Positions 24,289 through 37,247 of a stretch of 64,000 bases of DNA are shown here, one piece after another. This stretch comes from Desarmillaria ectypa (Eukaryota > Basidiomycota > Agaricomycetes > Agaricales > Physalacriaceae), in assembly GCA_030407005.1 (NCBI GenBank), contig JAUDYN010000005.1, positions 1,364,001-1,428,000 on the forward strand, read 5' to 3'. The position numbers were made by a program, and so were the translations under genes. The notes under the pieces were generated by a model. The model saw nothing but the letters and a program-made list of their open reading frames with translations. It was not told the origin of the DNA and searched no databases. How positions within the stretch are numbered: the stretch's first letter is position 1; each line of letters opens with the position of its first letter.

Positions 24289-25777
24289 ATGTCCTCCTTC
24301 TTTGGAGCGTCGACATCCACAACCGCAGCAAACAGCACTAGCACCGACAAAGACCTTGAAGTCGCTGACCCCCCACCAGACTCGATTTCATCGTTGTCCT
24401 TCTCTTCACAAGCGGACTATCTTGCGGTTGGCAGTTGGGATAATAGCGTATGTTATGACTCAGCTAAAAAGTCGCGTGTTTGACCAACTTTTATCAGGTA
24501 AGAGTCTATGAGGTTGGAACCAATGGCCAAACGCAAGGCAAGGCGATGTACCAACATAATGGCCCAGTTTTAAGCGTCTGTTGGAACAAGGTATGTTAGG
24601 TATATTCTCTACCTGATCTCCTTGTTGACACAGTACCTGGTGGAACAGGAGGGGAATAAAATATTCTCAGGTGGTGCTGATAATCAAGCTAAAATGTTCG
24701 ATGTAACGACGGGTGCAGCCATGCAAGTGGCTCAGCATGAGGCTCCTGTCAAGGTCGTCCGGTGGGTTGAATCACCGAATATGGGAGTATTGGCCACCGG
24801 GAGCTGGGATAAAACGATCAAAGTATGTCTTTGGACGCGTGTTCTGGTTGTTATGATGTCTGACTTGGTACAGTATTGGGACCTCCGCGCTCAACAACCC
24901 GTTGCCTCAGTTCAACTCCCGGAAAGATGCTATAGTTTCGATGTACAATATCCTCTTTTGGTCGTCGGAACAGCTGAGCGTCATATCCAAGTCTTTAGCC
25001 TCAATAATCCTACAACGCCATACAAGGTATCGTATCTCTTCTCGGATCTTGACATTTCAATTGACATGGGATAGACCATGATATCACCTCTGAAATGGCA
25101 AACACGCGTTGTGTCCTGTTTTACAGCATCCCAAAACTCGGGATTCGCCGTAGGTAGCATCGAAGGCAGAGTGGCTATCCAGTGAGTTTTTGTTCTCCGT
25201 TTTATACCTTCAAACACTCTGACCCGGACTTAAAGATACGTGGAAGATAAGGATAACGGGTAAGGCTTTCGCCTTTTCCAAAACAAGCTTGCTGACGATA
25301 CATATGTAGAAGTAACTTCTCCTTCAAATGTCACCGAAAGGATACAGTGCCCAATTCAAAAGATCAGGGAATGGTTTATGCCGTCAACGACATATCATTC
25401 CATCCCGTGCATGGAACTTTCTCGACATGTGGTAAGTTTTCGGCTCCTGTACATGAGCTTGTTACTCATGCTGTTCCCAAGGCTCCGATGGCTCTATCCA
25501 CTTCTGGGATAAAGATGCTCGTACTCGTCTCAAATGTAATTCCAGTCGCTCTCCATTACAACATCTCTTGCTAATGTCTGCTTTAGCATTTGAGATCAGC
25601 AAGGACTTCCCTGGACCGATCGCCTGCACCGGATTCAATCGAAACGGTAACATCTTTGCATATGCCATTTCTTACGACTGGTCCAAGGGCCATTCAGGTA
25701 TGACACCTGGGCATCCCAACAAGCTGATGCTGCATGCTTGTAAGGACGAAGAAGTCAAGAAACGCCCCAGAAAGTAG
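24289..25777 (+). CDS. RAE1: mRNA export factor Rae1/Gle2
   Basis: Rae1/Gle2 is a seven-bladed WD40 protein. It binds the GLEBS motif of Nup98-type nucleoporins and supports mRNA export and spindle functions. Nine exons are read: 24289-24447, 24498-24590, 24649-24822, 24874-25026, 25075-25181, 25236-25259, 25310-25431, 25482-25535 and 25587-25777. Together they give 358 residues, the normal length. Family landmarks: start MSSFFGAST, then PPPDSISSLSFSSQADYLAV, NKIFSGGADNQAKMFDV, VLATGSWDKTIKYWDLR, PLLVVGTAERHIQVF, GFAVGSIEGRVAIQYVE, DGSIHFWDKDARTRLKSFE, and the terminal YAISYDWSKGH. One exon is only 24 nt (25236-25259). The gene ends convergent with the small PPxY membrane protein at 26082. 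Confidence 0.95.
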
Positions 25778-26081
25778 CGCTTGCACAATATATGTTTGTT
25801 CGTACAATAGTAGCAATCTTAGCTGTAGGCCTGTCTTTTGTTTGGCAATGAATGTTTGTTTTGCTCCTTTAGTCTGTTCTGTCCCTATGGTATTTGTGTG
25901 GAGATTTAACAACAAAGAGATATACAGTGGAAGTTGACGAGCGCAGTACAGTATGTAGGTAACATAGTATAAACAAACTCATTAGTGCGTTACCGGACAC
26001 TCTTTTACCGAAACCGGTTCTGCAAAAGCATTCCTACAGTACTACCACATTAAGGATAGCTTTCGGAAGGACAGGCCATCG

Positions 26082-26625
26082 TTAGCTGGTATCCTTGGCC
26101 GTGATTCGAACCATAAAGACAATTGTCCCAATTAGACAGGACAGGCTGATGAGGATCAAGCAAGCGCTGGCCCATTTCATCTCTGTTTTGCGCGTGCTCC
26201 TTGGTAAGCCCTCGTCATGAATTAGCGCCTCCGGTTTCGATGAGAATATCCACGGAAGAATTTGATGCAGAGGTGAAAGGAGTGCGAGGGCTCCAACTAT
26301 CCATAAGAGGGGGCATACTAAGAAGGATTCAGGTTATTGAGGCACATCGGTGATGGGGGGTGCTAGACGTACAAAATCCAAAAAGACAAAGATACTGGAC
26401 CGATGAGTAAGACATGCGAATAGGAGTTGTTATAGAACTATAGGGTGGGGGCTCCTGATTTTCGTATGGAGGAGGGAATACGCTGGCATCTCCTTGTTTT
26501 TTGGCAAAGCACTGAACGTAATTCAGGACAAAACATGACAGCAATGATACTGTGAAGTGACGCACCAGCTGAGCACCAGTCTCTATATCGATATCAGCTT
26601 TCGAATAACTTGGGCATCGGTCCAT
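26082..26625 (-). CDS. Small two-TM protein with tandem PPxY motifs
   Basis: Three exons read as MDRCPSYSKADIDIETGAQL, then a Pro-rich piece containing VFPPPYENQEPPPYSS, then a membrane part. The last exon has two hydrophobic segments, CPLLWIVGALALLSPL and ACLILISLSCLIGTIVFMV, separated by a polar loop with KPEALIHDEGLPRSTRKTE. It ends RITAKDTS at the stop 26082-26084. Two PPPY sequences are classical ligands for WW domains of Rsp5/NEDD4 ubiquitin ligases, so an adaptor-type role in membrane-protein ubiquitination is possible. That is inference from motif plus topology. The 5' end is uncertain: an in-frame ATG at 26694 would need a different first exon. I do not recognise a named family. Confidence 0.6.
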
Positions 26626-29600
26626 TATCAGTGTCTGTGAACGGTCAACGTAGGAGGAGAGAAACAACCGTGACTTCATTCGGAGACAGAACATCAGAGC
26701 GCCCTAATATAATTGAATCTGATATGCGAGGGCGCTGAGATGGCTGCGCGCAGAATGACGAATAGCTAGAAATTTTCAAATAAGCTTGTCTGGTTTTGCA
26801 TATTGAAACACGGTCGTTGCGAGGGCGAATGAAAACCGACGCTGTGAGTTAAATAAACAACCGACTTGCAACCGACCTGCAGACGTCAAATTAGGAGACT
26901 AAACATAAGTCATAAGGAAGACTTCACCGCCAATGACGTGGTGTCCAACGGTACCCTATTAGGGTATACTGGCATTGTTAACAGTTGGGTGTGTGAAAGA
27001 AGCGCCCAACGAGACACGGATCATCGAAGAGTCAGCACTACCTGAAACCCAAAGGTCCATGCCTACAGTGGCATCAAATAGTTGTAAAGTACATCAAGAG
27101 TAAGTTTCTTAGTTGCAGACAGAATTCTTGTGCCTTCGGGTTGATTAGCAGAGCCAAGTCCGTGAACTATAAAAGTACGTCAGTCGTGAATGTAATAGAC
27201 GTGCGATCAAATTGGGGGATATTGATAGGATCGAACGCAAGTGCCGACGTGGTCTAGATATGCTGCGCAACACTGAGATATGTTTGAGCACCCAAAGAAG
27301 CTCCGATTCATAAGCCTCGTAGAATTATAGAAGGTCGGCGTTAGTGTTTGAGCCGGACTGTATCTTTCACAGAGGATCGAAAGTGGGTATCGAAGATCTA
27401 ATAATCAAATCAGCAAGACACCTTTGACACTTCCTCCGAAATCGCGATGCCTTTCAATTTTGTCGTCATGATAAATACTTAACAGTTGTAGTATCAATTT
27501 CCCCGATTCTTTCCGAGATAAGGAGGGGACGACAAAATGTCCTACAAAGAGGGGTATCGACCATCCTCACTGCGTGTTCCACTGATAAGATGAGGAGTGG
27601 GGGCCGTTTCACTACCGTTCTCACGGTTAGTCTGATGCACTGCGTTCTTCGGGGAATCATTAGTCAGCACTCTTGAATTGTCAGCTACTCCCACTACCAA
27701 CAAAAAAAACCCTTTCGACTTTCTCGAGGTGATTTCTTTTTGAAGGGAAGACAAACTTCTTCGAAAAAGAGTCTCAGAATATGCCAAAGCTCAAAATATG
27801 TCTTCTGCACCTGATGCTCACGTATTGTTAAGTCATTATAGCTTCTGCATTATTCTGCTTCTAGTAGTACCACTGACGGCGAGTTTTGAGTCGACTTGGT
27901 TAACATTATTTTTTGTATTAATAATAAATACTTTTCATTGTTCTGAATCGGAAAGAATTGGGGACTCGGCGAGTATACGTGGCAGAGGGCCAAGAATGGG
28001 GTGATCAATGTAATTCGTAAGATATTTCAAGAATATAGTGGACAAGTGCCTTGGCTCAAGTTTGAGACCGCCGCGCTGGAGCTCGGTCAGAATATTTCTG
28101 TTCCGGAAATGGCGGGACATCATCGTCAAGTTGAGTGCATCTGCTATTATTCAGACTCAAAGATGGCTCTCTGGCCCTCCCCGCTGACCCAGTCACGGAG
28201 GACGGAGTGGCCCAGGCAGTTTACCGATTTCAAGGAATTATAGGAAATTTCTTAGTGCGCTCGTGCTTGACCCTACTCGAAGGGAGTACAAGACCTGTTT
28301 GACGTCTAGATGGTCTTCGAATTTTGCCGCAATGCATTTCACAGGAGAGAGCTGCGGGGAACCTGTGGATTACCTTTGAAGTACTGATGTTGAATGTTTG
28401 ATTGTTATGTATTCATAAATTGCGTTGAACTTGGCTTGAACGCTTGGATGTTAACCTGGAAGTGGGTTTTGTACTTTAGTACAAAGGAGCATTAAATTCA
28501 TAATAGCTAAAATCTTTCCAGTTACGCGGTCAAAGGACTACCGTCATATACGACTGGGTCCACTTCATATCTGGTTAGCCTGCCGACGGGAGATTTATAA
28601 TACTATGGGAATCATTGGAGACGCGGTACATTCTTAATCTCACCAAATTCGTGGACGAGAGGAGAGGGAAGTCATGCTTCAAAATTGTCAGGGAAGTTCC
28701 TCCGGCTTGATTCGGAGGGTAGGAAGCCTGTTCTGGAAGCCTGGTACTATAGATCGGAGAGACCCGGTCTATTAGTTGGCGTGGCTGTGTCTGCTGTCCT
28801 CTTTCGGCATCTTCGGCGCTCGGTCACTAGTTTCTTCGGAGGTCCGGTCAATCCTTTTTGACTGACGTTTAGCATCTCTGCTGCTTCACTACCGCCCACC
28901 ATTCATATGCGATGTCTCGGGGCTCAGAAGTGGTTCGAACTCACCATTGAGAACGAATGGCTGCTTCCATGGACTGGCAATGCTATTGTACCAGCAGCTG
29001 GATGGCTGTCCTTATTGTGTGTATTCATTGTCGTTGTCACCAATGAATTTTGACCGCAATACAAAGGCATAGTTTAAAGGGACCATTGGTTATGTCGGAC
29101 GCACTTTCTGTTGCTGCTGGATCTCGCGGGCCTACCCTGGGACTCAGCGTCCCCGTGATATCTGCTTCCATAAAAGAACCGAAGTCACCTGCGTCTCCCA
29201 CCTGCTCTAGTCCAGAGGCCCTCAAAGCCGCGAAGACGCTGGAATCTCACCGTATGAGCTGTGGGCCTCTCTCTTCGCCTCAGGTTCAGCATAATATTCA
29301 ACAACAAGTCAAGTACACTTTCAGACCATCGAACTGGTCTCCACTCTTCTCAGCGCCGTGCTTGTTTGATGACCCAACTTCGCAGAACTTAGCTATGGCG
29401 CATGTTCATATTCTAAAGAAGATAAAATGTCTACTCATAATTGTCGTAATTCTATTACGCACTTTTCTCTGCACTGGGGCTCTTCGAGAGTGCGGGGGGC
29501 TACCTAGAATCCGCAAGGACATCAATCATCTAGAATACCAGTACCGACCATGAAACAAGCACTATCCCGCAGTTGTGCTGAGGAAGTCTATTAGCCTGTC

Positions 29601-31154
29601 CTTGCGAGTAGCTGGGAGAAGAGTATTCATTAAATGGTAAACCTGTCTTTATTTGTCGGTTGTACTCACGCCATGAGATCCTCATGAGAGGCTAATGTGG
29701 CGTTAAGGATATCAGGGTGAGTCGACCCATTACTCTACACCAATTCCAGCGCGCAGGATCATGTCTTTCTTATAGCCCGAACGATCGAATTGAGGACGAG
29801 GGATAATTCTCGTCCTTCAAGAGTATTCTTCACGATTTGTGTATCGCTGAGTTGACATTCTTATGATGCCATGTAACAAAATTTACCTGCTCGTGGGTTT
29901 CAATGCAAGAGCATGTAGAGGGAAGAATCCAAAACCATCAATGAGGCCCAAGATAGATGCTCTGGGCGGTGCTACCGTACGTGATCGAGCCCCCGATGTC
30001 TACGTCGGTGTCCTCTCAAGAAAGAGCAGGGCCTTCGGACGTGCCGGTAACCGCATAGAATGTCACGGCATTCTCTAATTGACCTCTTGTCACCACACTT
30101 ATATAGAAACCACCTCTTTAACAGCATGGTCGGTACCGACGCGTCGCACCTGGTAGTGAGTACGGTTTTTTCGGTCGTAATGGAAAGTTTGATGGCATTA
30201 TTCTAATGTTAAATACCCGTTAAGCTTGTGTTAAGCGTGCTTACAGCAGCCGCACCCCGTTCTAACCGGATGCCAAGTCCCTTAGACCGCCACCAAACCA
30301 CCGTATTCAGTACCTTGGCCTCTTGTAAACGTACATAGAATCGGTTGCGTGACTTCTTTCAATGTTTAGTGGTGCCAGGTCTAACTTATCGTCTGTCGAG
30401 TCCATTTTGGACTCTACTAGTCGACCGTTTGCGGAAAACCATTGCCGGGTACTTCATCAGCTTCCAACTTTCAATACTTGGCACCGAATTATACATGTTC
30501 TATCTTAGGACTCAATGGACATTATGTGTCCGCATCACGATCCATCTGACTTGTCATCAACACGACGGATAGAGAGTGGTACGCCGCAACTTCCCGTAAC
30601 GTTTTCCAAGGTTTATGGCCGCATGCATATTCACTGGACCGCTAGATATCTTGTGAATTGGAATAGGTTTAATGACCAATGCGCAGAATCAATTGACTCA
30701 CATAATTATTCGTGGACGGCATTTTACTTGACCCTTCCATCATTCGACTAACGGTATAGGTATCGTGTAAGCTTGCTTACTGAGACCATACGGTTGCTCT
30801 GCGTTGTTACCTTAGACGTAGACCCCGAACTTCTCAGTGCTGACAACTGGGGTATCCAGGTCGAGTTTTGAAGTTTACAGCGAAGTAAGTGGTTTGAAGT
30901 ACCCTTGCAACATTTCATCTGACAGAAGAAGTAATCCTAAAACAATTCAGATCAGTGCTATATATACATAGCTATTAATACATCGGACAGAAATTTCCGT
31001 TAGGCGACGCCTACCGAGCTACTTCTTTCTGAAAACGCACTGTCCACACGCTCCCCGCAGCTATCTCTTGAGGTATTATGCGGAGAAAGAAGTGCTAGTT
31101 CGAATCGGGCGGAAAGACGTGAAGCTGTTGCCCGCTTCGGACTTTGCTTGACTG
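26626..31154. other. 4.5 kb gene-poor region
   Basis: No family signature, spliced gene model or RNA gene could be supported. The longest frames (27542-27787 minus, 29050-29553 plus) have no recognisable domain. The plus one is overlapped by an equally open minus frame, suggesting chance openness. No terminal inverted repeats, reverse-transcriptase or transposase motifs were seen by eye. Composition is AT-richer than the flanks in 27.8-28.5 kb. This could be an eroded mobile element or an unannotated lineage-specific gene. Confidence 0.45.
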
Positions 31155-31161
31155 TATAAAA
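31155..31161 (+). promoter_or_regulatory. TATA box of MFS transporter gene
   Basis: TATAAAA lies about 55 bp upstream of the ATG at 31213, in the context CTGTATAAAAGCGCG. It is a good core-promoter match with a very short 5' leader. Confidence 0.55.
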
Positions 31162-31212
31162 GCGCGTATCAACACCGAATAACCATTCAGCATACTCATT
31201 TGGTTCCCCATC

Positions 31213-33855
31213 ATGTCTTTCTCCTCTAAAGAAAAGGAAATTGGCACAATCGAGGTCTACGAGCATGCACCTAGCCAGACTAGCCTCCAGTCAGCCATCG
31301 ACGCCGTGTCAGCCATCGATTCCCAAGGGCGGATCCTTGCAGAACGGAGGCTTGTTCGTAAACTAGATATGAGATTTTTGCCTATGGTAACTCTAATCTA
31401 CCTCATGAATTACATTGATGTGGGTTGTACATTCTCTTACACCGATTCGTAGTTTAATATTTGTTTTCCAGCGAAGCGCCATCACGACAGCGAGAATGAA
31501 GGGGCTTGAAGATGATTTAGGCCTTACGGGTACTGTCCACCTCTGGTCGTTCGCAACGAGGATTTGCTAACGCATGCATCCAGACCTCCAGTATAACATC
31601 ATCCTTTCCGTCCTCTACGTCACCTACAGTCCATCTCAAATTCCATCCAATATGGTAATTGCTTTTTGTGATCAAGTGAAGATTGTTTAGTAACTTACTA
31701 TGCGCGCACAAGATTTTGAATTACATTCAGAGGTGACGTATCTTTCGTTCGGACGGTGCACCCTGCGCTCAAACGATTCAGGCCTTCACTCTACATCGGA
31801 GGATGTGTTATCGCCTGGGGTATTGTTAGCGCGCTTACGGGAGTAAGGACTTCAACATATAATTTAATATCAGTACCTCTCATTAGATTTCATCAGGTTA
31901 CGCACTCCTTCAAGGGAATAATGATCTGTAGACTTTTTTTGGGAATTCCAGAGGTAAAGAGCACTTTCGCTTCCTCTCCTTGTCGATGTTAACAGCTCCA
32001 GGCTGCATTCTATCCAGGCAGTAAGTTATCTTTCAACCACCCTTCCATTTTCTGAAGACCTTGACTCGGCAGCCATATACTTACTCTCAAGCTGGTACAC
32101 GAAAAAGGTGCGTGCCAGATAATGGCCCATCCTTTTTTAAGCTCATCGTCTTATAGGAGTTAGCCTTTAGGTCTGCCATTCTGTTTTTTGGCCTTTTAAT
32201 ATCAAATGCATTTGGCTCTGTATGTTTCATTCTATCGTGGAGCTCCTTGAAGGCTGACCGTTCTATTAGTTGATGGCAGCTGGCATCCTTGGAGAAATGG
32301 AGGGAGTCCGAGGCATCAGAGCTTGGAGATGGTAGATATATGTCACTATATGGCAGCCGTTTTTTCTGATCGGACCGTTTTCATGCAGGCTTTTCTATAT
32401 CGAAGTGAGATCTCTCCTGAATTTCTTAAGTCATACTCATCATACATATGTAGGGGGCTGTCACTATCTCTGTGGGCTTCATGAGCATGTACGCTGCCTT
32501 CTGCGACACTTGTAAGGCGTGACTGACAGTTCTCTTTGTAGGTGGTTATTACCCGATTATGTCTGTACCGCTTCTATTTGTGTTATGCTTTTGCCGAAGA
32601 ATTAACCTCTTAGCCCCGCAACACACGATGGATGTCTTCAGAAGAATGTCGACTTGCTCAAGTGCGTCTCGCAGAAGATGCCGGCGAGGCCGACAAAGAC
32701 AACAATGAAGACTCGTAGGTGATCACTATCATTGGCGCGCTCTGACTTAATGCTCGACAAATTACAGAGTTTTCTATGGATTGAAACTAGCGCTAAAGGA
32801 TCCCCGAGTCTATGCATTTTGCCTTCTGAATGTCGCGCAAGCTTTGGGAATGAGCTTCACCAACTTCTTCCCCACGTTCGTCCTTGTTTTCTCTTTCTTT
32901 GGTGCCGTTGATAATGTCCTGAAATATGTCAGATTGACGCAGACTCTTGGGTTTTCCACCACCATTTCATTGCTTCTTTGCGCGTATGTTTCCACGCAGG
33001 GCTGCATAAATGTTCAGTAATCTACATGTTACAGTCCACCTTGGATTCTTGCCGCTGTGGTGTGTTTGTTCAATGCGTGGCATGCAGGTGGATATCTGTT
33101 GCACTGCGGATGGACGGCTGACTTACCACTGCACAGACCGGACCGGTGAACGGTTCTTCCATATTTCGGGCTGGTGGTGGGCTGTTATGACGGGTTTTAT
33201 CATTGCGCTTTCTACCATGAATACTGCGGCTCGTTATGTGTCACTATTTTTCATGGCTTGTGGACTAGTTGGTCAGTTCTTGTGTTTTCAACCGTGTTCG
33301 GGTAAAAGCCTATCAGTGCGACTTTAGGCTCCAGCATAACTATTGTATGGGTATCTAATTCAATTCCTCGGCCGCCAGCGTAGGTCTTATCTTACCAAAT
33401 AATTGCACGTCTCCAACATGCATGATTATCAGGAAGCGCGCGGCTGCTATTGGCATGGTCAACGGCGTCGGGAACCTGGGCAGTTTGTACGTCAATATCT
33501 GTTTTCCCACTAGTTTCATCTCACAAGCCATCCCTTTTTCAGGATAGGATCCTATACTTGGAAGTCTGTTTGGGGTCCTGAGTACCACAAGTCAATGTTT
33601 ATTTCTCTCGCCGCATTAGTTTTTAGTACATTGATGTCCTTTTGTAAGTGCCAGTCCACACTATCTCATTGGCTATTTATTCACAGGTACTCCATGACAG
33701 GTATACGCCAGAGTCTCGTATTCGAAAATAAAAAATTAGCAGCCAACGAGAATGCTAATATTGACAGTGCACGAGTAGAGGAAGCTGCTCGGTTGGAAGG
33801 CATCACATACGAGCAGGCGCTAAAGAAGAGGAGGGGGTTCCGGTACTTGTATTAG
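31213..33855 (+). CDS. MFS transporter, Dal5/Tna1 (anion:cation symporter) type
   Basis: This is a twelve-TM permease of the fungal allantoate/nicotinate (ACS) group. About sixteen small exons were followed in frame. Order of signatures: MRFLPMVTLIYLMNYIDRSA, then ARMKGLEDDLGLTDLQYN, SVLYVTYSPSQIPSNM, RPSLYIGGCVIAWGIVSALT, CRLFLGIPEAAFYPGA, then AILFFGLLISNAFGSLMAAG, WLLPDYPRNTRWMSSEECR, FFHISGWWWAVMTGF, VWVSNSIPRPPAKRAAAIGM and the C-terminal tail KKLAANENANIDSARVEEAA. One exon is only 20 nt (31723-31742, ILNYIQ). The intron after GFMSM must start at GTACGC, skipping an open stretch, to stay in frame with WLLPDYP. The family transports anionic vitamins, ureido compounds or small carboxylates; the substrate here is unknown. 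It is convergent with phosphofructokinase. Confidence 0.88.
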
Positions 33856-34249
33856 CTATCAGGAAATTGTATAGACCGATAATATTCATGCATACCTTGT
33901 GATGCATTTCGAGGCGATTCCAAATCCAAAAGCAATTTCTATGAAAGTATTCTATTGGTATAGCCGGTAGGCTAACAGCTACTCAGTCGTTCTCCGGGTG
34001 GCTCATCACAATGCTTTCTGTAATGTTGATCGCCTGTCGTGCTCCTCTCACTTTCCTCTGTGAGCACCTTGCGATGGCCTAGAAAACTAAGAATGGAATC
34101 CATCTCTCGATAGAATTTCTCAGTAACAAATGGATAGATACATTCACAAGTCAATCACGAGCAGAAGGATCGGGAGGGGAGCAATTCTATTTAATAAACT
34201 GTACAGTACCAGTGTCATAGTAGTCAACATGTTCCATTCCATCTCACAT

Positions 34250-37247
34250 TCATCCAATCAAATCCCAATCATGGAGCTTCACGATTTGAGGCCGGCCCGC
34301 CAGCGCCTCCACCAGTTCCTTCATTGATGCCCACCATGGGTTCTGTCCACGACGATTTTTCATGTCGGCGTGTTGCACCATATCCTGCACAGGTACCCAC
34401 TTGATCGAACTGGATTGGATTGTAATGACGGCAGCCGAATCGGGACTTGCGTGTCTCGTCTTGGGATGCTGTTTCATCAGCTTGTCATGCTCTCTTTCTA
34501 TAAAGGCCATGCATTTCAACGACAGACGGACCGCGCGCGCACGATCTGTAGGGGATGGTATGCCACCCTGTAACGTATGGCCTAGAGAAGCAGACCGGGA
34601 ATCAAACAGGTCGCGACCTTCCTCCTTGAGCACTTTTGTTATCACAGGTGTTGTGTATACCTGAGATGCGGCCTCGTTTCTTTGAGTTTGAGAAGTCAGT
34701 AATATCTCCACGACAAGCACGGAAGACCTACTGAATTACAAGGCGTCCTTCGCTTTTCCCCTTGACATCAAGGCTATACCTCATTTTCAAGTACCTTACA
34801 TCGCGTCTTAGGGTGTCGAGGGAGATGCCTTGTTCCGGGGTATACACGAGAGAAGCGCCTACCTAGGTTCCATTCAGTACTTTCCTCAAGCTTCGGTAGA
34901 TGATGATAATTACTCACCGCCAACGCACCCACGGTGGCAATATATCCACAATTCCCTCCTTGAGTTTCCACCACAAACACTCTGTTACGGCTAGCGCTAG
35001 CACTTTGCTTGATGGCATCGCACGCGTCTACCAAGGCATTCAAGCTCGTGTCACTCCCCAAACTGTAGTCCGTCATTGGGACATTGTTGCTGATTGTGGC
35101 CGGCAGATGTACCAATGGAATATGAAAAGCGGGATAGTGCTTCCTCCCTTCCTCTAAAATCAGTAATGCACTGAATGCCTCAAATCCTCCGATCATCAAG
35201 AAAGCCTGGAAAGAATATTCTTGAAACTTTGCCGCAACCGCTCCCAGATCAATGGAGGGTAATGCTCGATTTGTCCCCAGTTCGGAACCGCCTCGGGCCA
35301 TCCAAGAATCGACGCCGAGCCACGACATTTCCGAGATATTGTCATCAAGAAGACCACGGAAGCCATTGCTGATCGCAAAGGGTGTGTGACCTTGGCGAAT
35401 ACAGTATCTGACCGCAGCACGAGTAGCGGCGTTCATACCGCCCGCAGGTGCTCCCATGCTGTAATATAGTTAGCGATTAAATTATGCTCCTGTTACCGGA
35501 CTCACTGTAGGATAGCAACACGCATCCTCTACAAATAGAAAATGAGTGCTCTATATGTTGAAAATATTTTTAACACCTACCTGAGCCGGAGGTAAACCCT
35601 TCTCTTCATCTAATGCAGATACAGCATGAAAACCTTCTAAACTTTCGCGGAACTCTGGGTCTCGAAGCGACATGGCCTTCTCGAAATCTTTATCCGCGAT
35701 GGCTGTAGCGACTGCCTTAGTCTTTCTGGTCGGTGAACATAAGGCACAAAAAGACTAACAAATACCATACCATTGTAACCGCCTCAACTAACGGTACCCT
35801 CGAAATCTTGTTTTCTTGCATTCCAATCATGTAAGACGGTGTTTCCGGTGTGGCTTCTAACAATGCATCGATTGCCTCCACAGCTTGAAGAGTAGGCTTC
35901 GTGTTGTTGTTAGTCGTTTCGTATATCATTGATCTTATGGAGCTCACTAGGATACGATCCATAGCACACGGTTTTCCGCCTCTTTGAGTATGTCCGAGCG
36001 TTGTGACCCTTGTATCAAGCCCCAGTCGTTCACTGAGCACATCTTTGACATATTCAGCTCGAATAGGGTTCAGATTGCAGTCGAGAGCGCCTTCTGCTAC
36101 AATCACGATGGTCTTTCGTTTACCGACTTCTCGATGCTATGATAGGTTAAGGTCACCCGTACCAAATCAGTGAATGCGCTTACACGATGGATAGCGGCAC
36201 ACATTTCGTCCTCCCAAGGCGTGACTTTCGGAGGTCGTTCGGGAATAAAGATAAAATCGGCACCACCGCTGGTTGCAGAGTCAGTGAAAGATGGGCAAAA
36301 TCAAACGAGTGGTATACCTGACGCCAGCGAGAAGAGCCAGCCACCCGCAGTGCCTCCCCATGACCTCTAGAACGAAGGCTCGTGAATGACTGGTAGCGGT
36401 GGAGTTGATATTGTCGATAGCTTCACAAATCCGATGAAGGGCAGTCGGCGCGCCGATGGTCAAATCCGTCAATGACATGTCGTTGTCAATGGACCCAACA
36501 AGACCAACGATTCTAAGATGGTGGTGCATTGTAGCTTGGGCTTCGGTGATCTTGGCTGTATGTGCCATATTAACAGAGTTTCGCTAAGATGAAGAATATG
36601 CGTACACTGAGATTGGAGTTCACCGACCAAGCTAGGCCATTCAGCGCGGAAAACATCCGCTCCTGTGAGGGAACCGTCTCCTCCACAGACAAGAAGAGCG
36701 TCAATGCCTTCCTTTATCATGTTATAGGCTGCAGCCAACCGGCCTTCATGGGTTCTAAAGGCAGCAGAACGCGCCGTGCCAATTAGTGTACCTCCCTGTG
36801 GTGTTCCGATATTGACAGAGATAACCGGCGAAGATGACCATCACACCCACCTCGGCAAACCATGCCCTCACGTCGTCCCATCCGACACGTACGATGTATC
36901 TCCCCTTCAGTGATCTGCCCTTGGAATTAGCATAATCACCCATTCCATTCTTCAGCAATTCCCCGTCCCCAAAGCGAAGGTTTTCAACAAGAGTGACGTC
37001 GACACCTTCGGCAATCTGAGGGGTATCTTGGACACGGGGCGGTTTGTCTTCAGTGTTTCCTAGAACGAGGCCTTCGTATCCTTCTCGGACAACCCACATT
37101 TCACAGCCTCTGCAAAGACTTTAGACAGTGTTTTCTGACGAGAAACGATGTAAGGGCTCACTTTATAATGCCAGCTTTCACAGCGGCACGCACGACTGCA
37201 TTCATGCCGGCGCTATCACCGCCAGATGTTAGGATTGCGATCTTCAT
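34250..37247 (-). CDS. PFK1: ATP-dependent 6-phosphofructokinase
   Basis: This enzyme phosphorylates fructose 6-phosphate to fructose 1,6-bisphosphate, the committed glycolytic step. The protein is the eukaryotic double-domain form. The N-terminal half starts [20 protein letters not shown] and has [55 protein letters not shown] and [16 protein letters not shown]. The regulatory half carries [65 protein letters not shown] and [18 protein letters not shown], ending KLHDWDLIG. The intact catalytic set (GGDG, the GSIDND aspartates, MGRHCG) indicates an active enzyme. Many 45-60 nt introns interrupt it. It shares a 298 bp divergent promoter with the Wss1-like gene and is convergent with the MFS transporter. 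Confidence 0.95.

Noticed and set aside
26095..26120. GGTTCGAATCAC on the minus strand, resembling a tRNA B box
   Set aside because: It lies inside the coding end of the PPxY membrane protein (MVRIT), and no A box or cloverleaf can be formed around it.
28930..28945. GGTTCGAACTC, resembling a tRNA B box
   Set aside because: No matching A box at the right distance upstream and no acceptor-stem pairing.
29050..29553. 167-residue plus-strand frame in the gene-poor region
   Set aside because: No recognisable domain, and an overlapping minus-strand frame is also open. Kept only as part of the unassigned region.
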